NCBI GenBank assembly: GCA_031277435.1
Contig: JAITMI010000326.1
Coordinates: forward strand, 1-5,570
DNA from: Pseudomonadales bacterium
GTDB taxonomy: Bacteria > Pseudomonadota > Gammaproteobacteria > Pseudomonadales > Pseudohongiellaceae
Length of the DNA: 5,570 bases
Direction: 5' to 3'
Shown: in pieces, positions 1 to 5,570 of the stretch
Position numbering within the stretch: the stretch's first letter is position 1
Layout of the letters: each line of letters begins with the position of its first letter
Translations under genes and position numbers: made by a program
Notes under the pieces: generated by a model
What the model was told of the DNA's origin: nothing
The model's database searches: none
Seen by the model: only the letters and a program-made list of their open reading frames with translations

Positions 1-2192
1 GGGGAATATTTCAAGAGATTTTCGCGCAATTCGCTGGGGCCGTTGACTTGGGCGCCGTCCCACAGCGTTACCGAAGCGTCGATGGGGTAGGACTGGCCAT
101 CGCCCTTGCGCGGGTGGCCTTCGAGCAAACGCCAGCTCGCGTCAGCGTCGAAATTGGCCAGGGCGAAACCGATGCCGTCCATCAATTTGTGGCAGGTGGC
201 GCAGGGTTCCTGGGTACGGTGCAGTTCCATTTGTTGGCGCAGGGTGCGGATCACGATGTCGCCGCCGGTTTCTTCCAGCGCTGGCACATTGGGCGGCGGC
301 TCGGGTGGCGGCGTGCCGAGGATGTTTTCCAGCACCCACACGCCGCGCTTGACCGGCGAGGTGCGGAAGTTTTCGCTGAAGGTGACGGATAAAAAGCTGC
401 CCTGGCCCAAGAGGCCGCGGCGGTAATCAAATTCGTCACCCAGCTCGACGCGGCGGAAATGCGCGCCGTATACATGCGGGATGCCGTAGTGCTTCGCCAG
501 GCGTTCGTTGACGAAGGTGTAATCGGCGTCGAGCAGGTCCACGATGGAGCGGTCTTCGCGCAGGATGCTTTGGAACAATAATTCCGTTTCGCGTTGAAAG
601 CCCTTGCGCAATTCGTCGTCCCAGTTGGGGTAGTAGATGCCGTCGGGGAAGGTGGTGGGCAGGTTGCGCAGGTAGAGCCATTGTTGGGCGAAGTTGCTCA
701 CCAGCGAGTCGGCGCGCGGGTCCGCCAGCATACGTTGTACTTGCGCTTCTAGTACCGCTGGTTCGCTCAGTTGTTTGGCTTCGGCGAGCGTGAGCAGTTC
801 TTCGTCGGGCAGGCTGCTCCACAAAAAGAATGACAGGCGCGAGGCCAGTTCCAGATCGTTTATTACATAACTTTCTCCCACCGCCACATCCGCCGGTTCC
901 GCTTCAGCGCGCACCAGGAAATTAGGATCGACCAGCAAGCGCCGCAGCGCCACTTCGATGCCTTCCTCGAAGTTGCCGCCATCGCGGCGGCCAATTTCGT
1001 AAAAGCTCAACAGCGGCGCCAAATCCGCTTCGCTTACCGGGCGGCGGTAGGCTTGGCGCGCCAGCGTGCTGATGATGAGGCGGGCGCAGGCGGGTTCTTC
1101 GTCGGCGTTGGCCGGGCGGCAGGTGAATACTTTGTCGCGGCTGGGCGTACTCGTGGGGCGGCTGGGGTCGAAGGGGCCGATGACTTTCATCAGCCCCACT
1201 ACCGGATGCCGCAGCACTTGCGGGAAGCTGTCGTTCTCCAGCGAAACGCGCTCGTAAGGCTGAATCATGTCGATGCTGGGGCGATAATTGCTGAGCAGAA
1301 AAGTAGCGCCCACCAGATGCGTGCCGGCTTTGACCGGCAAGGTGACTTCCAGCGCGCCGTCCTTGTCGGCGTTGCCGCCTTCGTTCAGGCCCACGCCAAC
1401 ATAGTCAAACAGATGCACGCGCTCGCCGTCGATGCTCAGTTCCAATTGTTCGCCGGCAATGAAGTTGCCCACGCCAAAATTTTGCAAATAAAACGTGTAT
1501 TCACCATCAGCGGGAAAATTATGCCGCGCGGCAAGTCCACCGCGCGTTCCAAAAGGCAAGCCTTCAAGCTGCTGATCCTGCGAGGCATCGCCCACCGCCG
1601 CGTACACGCTTTCGCCCGGCGATTCCCAAAAACCCACCGCCATTTTCGCCACGCGCGCGGCGGCGGAGGCATAGGCTTCCAGCAAGGTGGGCGAAATGGT
1701 GAGCGAGCCGGCGTTATTGTCGAAGCCGCGCGCCGACGTATCGGCGGGCAAGAGCGCGGAAGTATCGATTTGGAGCGCCAAGAGATCACGCACGGCATTG
1801 GCGTATTCGGCGCGATTGAGCCGGTGCAGGCCCACCACGCCGGGGTTCACTGGCGCTTCGGCGTCGATGGCTTGTTCCAGGCTTTGCGTCAGCGCTTGGT
1901 AGTTATTCCACTCGGGCCGCGGCTGCCCTGGCGGCGGCATCATGCCGGCGCGCAGTTTGCGGATCACCTTTTCCCATACGGCGGTGTGCCCTTGCATGTC
2001 ATCGTTGAGGATGACGCTCAGGTCGAGACTGCCGGCATAGTCGTCGAAATTATGGCATTCGAGGCAGTAATTTTCGACGAATTCGGTTTGCGCCGGCTCC
2101 AGCGGCGCCGCCGTCAGCATGGCGGGCAGCGCACCAATACTCAAGCACAGGCTAAGTTTCAGGAATGAATAGTTATTATTTTTTTTGTTCAT
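1..2192 (-). CDS. DUF1592/DUF1588-type exported cytochrome c (planctomycete-type multi-domain), 3' end cut by window
   Basis: The frame is open without a stop from ATG 2192-2190 to the left edge, giving 730 residues; the gene continues outside. Residues 1-29 form a signal peptide (NKK charge, hydrophobic stretch, LTA-AP cleavage site). A first haem-c site CLECH is at 43-47, with WEKV..KLRAGMMPPPG at 73-89 supplying a likely Met ligand (PSCyt1-like). Then come a DUF1587-like segment (about 122-185, LHRLNRAEYANAVRDLL), a predicted beta-sandwich (about 215-302, FPADGEYTFYL...LPVKAGTHLVGATFL), DUF1595-like (about 369-428, AYRRPV, DPNFLVR), DUF1592-like (about 444-570, LASRLSFFLWSSLPDEELL) and DUF1588-like (about 588-730) with TSPVKRGVWVLENILGTPPPEPPPNVPAL and a second haem site CATCH at 664-668. 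The usual C-terminal DUF1585 segment would lie beyond the edge. C358 and C369 are a conserved-looking Cys pair. The family is predicted to act in the periplasm or on the surface; its reaction is unknown to me. The start is supported by a strong Shine-Dalgarno and an ATGA overlap with the ankyrin gene. Confidence 0.95.
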   Translation of the reverse strand, partial: MNKKNNNYSFLKLSLCLSIGALPAMLTAAPLEPAQTEFVENYCLECHNFDDYAGSLDLSVILNDDMQGHTAVWEKVIRKLRAGMMPPPGQPRPEWNNYQALTQSLEQAIDAEAPVNPGVVGLHRLNRAEYANAVRDLLALQIDTSALLPADTSARGFDNNAGSLTISPTLLEAYASAAARVAKMAVGFWESPGESVYAAVGDASQDQQLEGLPFGTRGGLAARHNFPADGEYTFYLQNFGVGNFIAGEQLELSIDGERVHLFDYVGVGLNEGGNADKDGALEVTLPVKAGTHLVGATFLLSNYRPSIDMIQPYERVSLENDSFPQVLRHPVVGLMKVIGPFDPSRPTSTPSRDKVFTCRPANADEEPACARLIISTLARQAYRRPVSEADLAPLLSFYEIGRRDGGNFEEGIEVALRRLLVDPNFLVRAEAEPADVAVGESYVINDLELASRLSFFLWSSLPDEELLTLAEAKQLSEPAVLEAQVQRMLADPRADSLVSNFAQQWLYLRNLPTTFPDGIYYPNWDDELRKGFQRETELLFQSILREDRSIVDLLDADYTFVNERLAKHYGIPHVYGAHFRRVELGDEFDYRRGLLGQGSFLSVTFSENFRTSPVKRGVWVLENILGTPPPEPPPNVPALEETGGDIVIRTLRQQMELHRTQEPCATCHKLMDGIGFALANFDADASWRLLEGHPRKGDGQSYPIDASVTLWDGAQVNGPSELRENLLKYS

Positions 2193-3883
2193 GGATCTAC
2201 CACCTCAAGCCCTTTGCCCGCTTTGACGTCTTCCACTTGATGCCCCGTTTGCAGCGCCCGCGCCGTTTCAATACCCAGCGGCGTCACGTCGCGCGGGTCC
2301 ATGTCCACCGCCGAACAGGTGAAGCCGCGCAAGGTGCATTCGGACGTGCCGTGCACGATGCCGCGCTCGTCCATCAGGCGTTTCATCAATTCGTAGGCGC
2401 TTTCGTTGAACACGATGGCGTTGTTGGGGCGGAAGGTGCCCACGCCGATCGCGTAGTCGATGGGCATCAAAGGCTCGATGCTGGCGCCGAAAATGCCGTC
2501 GTTTTTCTTGCCCAGATCATGCGCGCCGAGATTGGCGCCTTGATCCACCAGATATTGAATGATGGCGACATCACCGAGATTGCCCGCCACCATCAAGGGC
2601 GAAATGCCGTAGTCGTCCTGCCAGTTGACGTCGGCGCCGCGCTCCACCAGGAGCTTGACCACTTCCAGGCGCTCCGCTGGCGAACGCTCCTTGTGAAAGC
2701 CGCTGACGAAGCCCAGGCCCGCCGCCGCTTCGAGCGGCGATTCGTTGTCGCTGGACAGCACATTGGGATCGGCGCCGTAATCGAGCAGCAGACGCACCAG
2801 TTGTAAATCGCCCGAAAACGCGGCGCGCATCAAGGCGCTGGCGAACACGATGCGCGGCGAGCCGCCACGCATCCGGGCGCGCGGCGTGCCATTGACGATC
2901 TTGTTGGGATCGGCGCCCGCCGCCAGCAATTTTTCCACTAAAAAGAACGGATCTTCCGTAATGATCCAGGGGAAGCTGGTAGCGGTTTCCATGTTGCGGC
3001 GGTCCACCGCCCAAAACAGCGGCGTAAAACCATAAGCATCGGCCTGATCCACCGGGCTGCCGCTATCGAGCAGTAAATCGGCCAGCGCGTAATGCCCGTT
3101 GAAGAGCGCCACGCCCAGCGCATCTTTACCATCGGCGGCGATCCAGTCGAGAGCGGCGCCAGCCTCGATCAAGAGGCGCGCTACTTCAAGATGGCCTTCG
3201 CGCGCGGCGAACATCAGCGGCGTGAATTCGCCGGTGGCGTCTTGCACTGGGCCTATTTCTTCCTCGCTGCGTTCGCGCAGCGGCGAGCCTTCGAAACCGC
3301 GCCCGGTATCCGGCGCAATGTAGCGCGACACCGCGTTTACCTCGGCGCCGCGTTCGAGCAAGAGGCTCACCACATCGGCTTGATTTTCGTTCACCGCCCA
3401 CATCAGCGCGGTGGTGCCGCCCCAGCTTTCGCGCGCGTTGATGTCGGCGCCGTAATCGAGCAGCACTTGCACCGCGTCCACGAGGCCGGTGCGCGCGGCG
3501 ATCATCAGCGCTTTGTCGCCGGTGACCGTTTGGTCACGATTGGGGTCGGCGCCAGCATCGAGCAACAGTTTCAGGATTTCGGCATTGCCGTTGAGCGCGG
3601 CCAATTGCAGGGGCCGCGCGTCGGTGCGGTTGGCGCGGTCAGGATCAGCGCCAGCGCGCAGCAGGCTGGCGACCAGCGCGGGTTCGTTGCGCTCTACCGC
3701 CCAGTGCAGCGCGGTGGTACCGTCCACCTGCGCTTCGTTGACGTCGCCGCCCGCTTGCAGCAATTGTTCCACTTGTTCCAGATCGCCGCGCTGTGCGGCA
3801 TCCGCCACCGCCGCCGCTTGCGCCAGGCCCGGCAAGGCCAAGGCCGCCACCAATATCAAAGAGGTACGAGTAAAAGTTTTCAT
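2189..3883 (-). CDS. Exported ankyrin-repeat protein
   Basis: A 564-residue protein with a clear Sec signal peptide (1-23, KTFTRTSLILVAALALPGLAQA, cut after AQA), so it should work in the periplasm or beyond rather than in the cytosol. The mature part is nearly all ankyrin repeats: about 11 recognisable units starting near 24, 54, 88, 122, 156, 218, 251, 284, 346, 379 and 424, plus a degenerate one near 472-508. Typical signatures include DGTTALHWAVERN, LLLDAGADPN and GFTPLFWAV. Irregular inserts sit at about 187-216, 302-314, 328-345 and 393-405. The C-terminal tail (509-564) is not ankyrin-like and holds the only two cysteines, C516 and C523. Ankyrin repeats bind proteins, so a scaffold or chaperone role for the neighbouring cytochromes or DUF1552 protein is inferred, not shown. 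The start is ambiguous: ATGATG at 3886-3881 offers two ATGs. I chose 3883 because the GGTGG upstream is 4 nt away, against 1 nt for 3886. An ATG at 3922 would add 13 residues before the signal peptide and lies deep in the upstream gene. Confidence 0.93.
   Translation of the reverse strand: MKTFTRTSLILVAALALPGLAQAAAVADAAQRGDLEQVEQLLQAGGDVNEAQVDGTTALHWAVERNEPALVASLLRAGADPDRANRTDARPLQLAALNGNAEILKLLLDAGADPNRDQTVTGDKALMIAARTGLVDAVQVLLDYGADINARESWGGTTALMWAVNENQADVVSLLLERGAEVNAVSRYIAPDTGRGFEGSPLRERSEEEIGPVQDATGEFTPLMFAAREGHLEVARLLIEAGAALDWIAADGKDALGVALFNGHYALADLLLDSGSPVDQADAYGFTPLFWAVDRRNMETATSFPWIITEDPFFLVEKLLAAGADPNKIVNGTPRARMRGGSPRIVFASALMRAAFSGDLQLVRLLLDYGADPNVLSSDNESPLEAAAGLGFVSGFHKERSPAERLEVVKLLVERGADVNWQDDYGISPLMVAGNLGDVAIIQYLVDQGANLGAHDLGKKNDGIFGASIEPLMPIDYAIGVGTFRPNNAIVFNESAYELMKRLMDERGIVHGTSECTLRGFTCSAVDMDPRDVTPLGIETARALQTGHQVEDVKAGKGLEVVDP
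2200..2206 (-). promoter_or_regulatory. Ribosome binding site of the DUF1592 gene
   Basis: On the minus strand GAGGTGG stands 7 nt before ATG 2192-2190. It lies inside the last codons of the ankyrin gene and fixes the start that forms the ATGA overlap. It is the best Shine-Dalgarno sequence in the window. Confidence 0.8.
2769..2790. repeat. 22-bp direct repeat, copy 1, inside the ankyrin gene
   Basis: This stretch is identical to 3444-3465, exactly 675 bp (225 codons) away and in the same frame. It encodes the ankyrin segment LLDYGAD at residues 366-372. Flanking bases differ. It is most simply explained as a shared ankyrin-repeat codon run. Confidence 0.85.
3444..3465. repeat. 22-bp direct repeat, copy 2, inside the ankyrin gene
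   Basis: This is the partner of 2769-2790, encoding LLDYGAD at residues 141-147. Recombination between the copies would remove 675 bp in frame, about 225 residues or six to seven repeat units, leaving a shorter but still open ankyrin gene. Confidence 0.85.
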
Positions 3884-4440
3884 CATTCCACCGGATTGAT
3901 GCCGCGTGCGCGGGCTAACCATTCCACTAATTTTTCCACGTTCTGATCCGACAGCCGGGCGCCGCGCTCGCGCATGTCGAGCACCAGCGCGCGCCAGCCG
4001 TTGGCGTCCTTGCGATGTTCAAATACTCTGATTTCATGGCATTCGGCGCAGGTTCGCTGCAAGAACACGCGGGCGTCGGCATTGCTGAAAAAGTCGGCGA
4101 TCTCCGGCGCTACGTAGTCGCGCGGGAAAGGCACCGATTCTGGACCGAATTTATCCGTAAGATAATCGAGCAGCAGCGCTTCATCGGTTGCCGCCAAGGT
4201 CACGCCGCGCTGCTGCTTGTGCGGCCCATCCAAGATCGCCTGCCAGCCGTCGCGGTCAAGCGCATGAAAGGCATAGTCGTCGATACCGTGGCAGGACACG
4301 CAGTTATTCAAAATCACACTGCGCACCGCGCCGCTTGGCAAGCGGACTTGCGGGCGGGCGGCGCTTTGCGCTTGCGCCTGGGCGCCAGTCAATAAGGCGG
4401 CCGCCATCAGAGACAGCACGAAAAATCGCGTTGAGAGCAT
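3883..4440 (-). CDS. Small exported di-haem cytochrome c
   Basis: The product is 185 residues long. Residues 1 to about 24 are a signal peptide (RFFVLSLMAAALLTGAQAQA). Two haem-c attachment sites are visible: CVSCH at 47-51 and CAECH at 131-135. Each is followed by a Trp-led helix (DGWQAILDG at 64-72; NGWRALVLDMRERGARLSD at 147-165) and a C-terminal helix (DEALLLDYL; NVEKLVEWL), so the protein looks like two c-type domains made by internal duplication. M156 in the second domain matches the usual distal Met position. The first domain has no Met, and M156 is the only Met of the mature protein. Expected role: periplasmic electron carrier for the enzymes of the operon, by family knowledge and context; the redox partner is unknown. 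It starts 13 bp after the DUF1552 stop, and its own stop overlaps the ankyrin start. Assignment as a c-type cytochrome is secure; the exact subfamily is not. Confidence 0.93.
   Translation of the reverse strand: MLSTRFFVLSLMAAALLTGAQAQAQSAARPQVRLPSGAVRSVILNNCVSCHGIDDYAFHALDRDGWQAILDGPHKQQRGVTLAATDEALLLDYLTDKFGPESVPFPRDYVAPEIADFFSNADARVFLQRTCAECHEIRVFEHRKDANGWRALVLDMRERGARLSDQNVEKLVEWLARARGINPVE
3887..3892 (-). promoter_or_regulatory. Weak ribosome binding site of the ankyrin gene
   Basis: Minus-strand GGTGGA touches the first ATG (3886-3884) and is 3 nt from the second (3883-3881). The spacing is short for either, so translation may depend on ribosomes terminating at the cytochrome TGA (3885-3883) and restarting. 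It mildly favours the second ATG. Confidence 0.45.
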
Positions 4441-4450
4441 TAGCGTGATT

Positions 4451-4455
4451 TCCTC
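4451..4455 (-). promoter_or_regulatory. Ribosome binding site of the cytochrome c gene
   Basis: Minus-strand GAGGA overlaps the DUF1552 stop codon TGA (4456-4454) and lies 10 nt before ATG 4440-4438. The distance is a little long but usable. It is the only SD-like sequence in the 13-bp gap. Confidence 0.6.
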
Positions 4456-5570
4456 AAGCGATGTCGAGCGGATGCGTGCTTTCGCCGATGCTCTCGCGTT
4501 CGATACCGTACAAATGCAGGATGCTCAACAGCAGGTTGGAGGCTTTTTCGACATTGTCGGGGTAGACGAAATGGCGGTTGCCCTTGAAGCTGCCATCGAC
4601 GCCGCCCGCCAGAATCACCGGCACTTTTTCGTGCGCATGGCGGTGCGAGTTGCCCATGTTGCTGCCCATGTACATCAGCATGTGGTCGAGCACGTTGCCG
4701 TCGCCTTCTGGAATGTTGCGTAATTTTTCCAAGAAATCGGCCACCACGCTGACGTGGTAACGATTCATCTTGGCGTAATTGGCGATGTTGGCGGGCTTGT
4801 CGCCGTGATGCGAGGTGGCGTGCCAGCCGCCGTTGTAACCGCTTTCGGGGTAGCTGAAACCGGACAGGTCGCGCCCCATCATCATGGTGGCGGAACGGGT
4901 GATGTCGGCCTCGAAGGACAGCGCGATCAAATCAAACATCAAGCGGAAATGTTCGTCCTTGCTTTGCGGAATGCCGAAGGGAACGTCGCCGGTCGGTTCG
5001 GCTACGGAATTGCTGATGGCGATCTGGATGCGGCGTTCCAGTTCGCGGATGTTGTCCAGATAGGTGTCCATCTTCACCCGGTCCTCGGCGCCGAGCGGGC
5101 GCTTGAATTCGGGGATGGAGGCGGTTACCGAGTCGAGAATGCTGGCGTTGAGCTCGCGCCCGCGGCGGCGCTGCTCGGCGCTGGCGCCATCGCCAAACAA
5201 GCGTTCAAATGCTACGCGCGGGTTGATTTCGGTGGGCAAGGGCTGGGTGGGCGAAGTCCAGGAAACCGAGTTGGTATAGGCGCAACTGTAACCCCAGTTG
5301 CAGTTGCCGTAGTTGCCGGCGTCTTCCACCCCAAGTTGCAGCGAGGACAGAATGGTGTCCTGGCCAAATTCGCGCGCGATCAATTGGTCGATGGTGACGC
5401 CCAGGTACGGGCTGACCGCGTTGCGCCGCGCCCGCGCGCCGGAGAGAAATACCGCGCCGCGGCTATGGTTGCCGCCGGGTTCTTCGTCGGTGGAGAAGGC
5501 TTCCGGCACGTCGAGCCCGGTGACCAACACCACGCGCTCGCGCAGTTTTTCCAGCGGCTTGGTGATGTAG
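4454..5570 (-). CDS. DUF1552 / HXXSHH-motif family protein, 5' end cut by window
   Basis: The last 371 residues are visible. The frame stays open to the right edge (YITKPLEKLRERVVLVTGLD...), so the GTG at 5533 is internal and not the start. Family members are usually somewhat over 400 residues, so the missing part is probably the N-terminal export signal and first strand. Hallmarks in visible numbering: GGNHSRGAVFLSG (33-45), the Cys pair in NCNWGYSCAY (C90, C96), SPTQPLPTEINPRVAFERLFGDG, the family-defining HATSHH (250-255, bases 4805-4822), and NMGNSHRHAHEKVPVILAGG near the end with HRHAH at 309-313. These match DUF1552 (Pfam name: HXXSHH motif-containing). The family resembles DUF1501 and is thought to share the alkaline-phosphatase/sulfatase-like fold; clustered His residues suggest metal binding. 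No reaction is established to my knowledge. It is the first visible gene of the operon and is a known companion of DUF1592 proteins. Confidence 0.94.
   Translation of the reverse strand, partial: YITKPLEKLRERVVLVTGLDVPEAFSTDEEPGGNHSRGAVFLSGARARRNAVSPYLGVTIDQLIAREFGQDTILSSLQLGVEDAGNYGNCNWGYSCAYTNSVSWTSPTQPLPTEINPRVAFERLFGDGASAEQRRRGRELNASILDSVTASIPEFKRPLGAEDRVKMDTYLDNIRELERRIQIAISNSVAEPTGDVPFGIPQSKDEHFRLMFDLIALSFEADITRSATMMMGRDLSGFSYPESGYNGGWHATSHHGDKPANIANYAKMNRYHVSVVADFLEKLRNIPEGDGNVLDHMLMYMGSNMGNSHRHAHEKVPVILAGGVDGSFKGNRHFVYPDNVEKASNLLLSILHLYGIERESIGESTHPLDIA

Noticed and set aside
2150..2165. Possible lipobox around Cys16 of the DUF1592 protein (LSLC)
   Set aside because: The residue before the Cys is Leu rather than Gly, Ala or Ser, and a normal signal-peptidase I site (LTA-AP) follows at 26-30, so a soluble exported protein is more likely.
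1053..2168. 371-codon open frame on the plus strand opposite the DUF1592 gene
   Set aside because: It is antisense to a gene with clear family motifs along this whole stretch. Its product is rich in His, Arg, Gln and Gly, with no recognisable domain, as expected of a mirror frame in GC-rich DNA.
2165..2806. 213-codon plus-strand frame across the ankyrin/DUF1592 junction
   Set aside because: It has no domain, lies antisense to two real genes and shows the same mirror composition.
3522..3537. Perfect 6-bp stem with a 4-base loop (GTGACC / GGTCAC)
   Set aside because: It lies inside the ankyrin coding region at RDQTVTG, has no T-run, and is short enough to be chance; not a terminator.
3092..3946. 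284-codon open frame on the plus strand opposite the ankyrin gene
   Set aside because: It mirrors the ankyrin repeats (periodic GVGASIEQQ and GAVIEQ-like segments come from antisense LLLDAGADPN codons), and it starts inside one gene and ends inside another.
5531..5533. GTG at 5533 as the start of the DUF1552 gene
   Set aside because: The frame continues upstream to the window edge with family-like sequence (KPLEKLRERVVLVTGLD), so this GTG encodes an internal Val.

Overview
The window is a densely packed, GC-rich (roughly 60 % by eye) bacterial segment with four genes, all on the minus strand. Reading in the direction of transcription (right to left) they are: a DUF1552/HXXSHH-family protein (N-terminus beyond the right edge), a small exported di-heme cytochrome c, an exported ankyrin-repeat protein, and a large DUF1592-type cytochrome c (C-terminus beyond the left edge). 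Nothing on the plus strand looks like a real gene.

Layout: DUF1552 ends at 4454, and 13 bp later the cytochrome starts at 4440. The cytochrome stop (3885-3883) overlaps the ATGATG start of the ankyrin gene. The ankyrin stop (2191-2189) overlaps the ATG of the DUF1592 gene (2192-2190) in an ATGA junction. There is no room for internal promoters or terminators, so this is almost certainly one operon with translational coupling. Its promoter and 5' end lie to the right of the window and its 3' end to the left. No stretch above about 15 bp is non-coding.

How the genes may work together: three proteins have visible Sec-type signal peptides, and the fourth belongs to a family that is usually exported but has its N-terminus outside the window. 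Two proteins carry CxxCH haem-c sites, four in all. The picture is an envelope system with a metal- or hydrolase-like DUF1552 protein, two c-type cytochromes for electron transfer and an ankyrin scaffold made between them. DUF1592 and DUF1552 proteins are known to occur together in Planctomycetes, Verrucomicrobia, Myxobacteria and several marine or soil Gammaproteobacteria, but to my knowledge their biochemical role is not established, so the substrate is unknown. 

Organism: a Gram-negative with c-type cytochrome maturation. Compact ATGA junctions, SD-like sites, GC content and the ankyrin/DUF1592/DUF1552 combination make a gammaproteobacterium my first guess, but the sequence does not prove the taxon.
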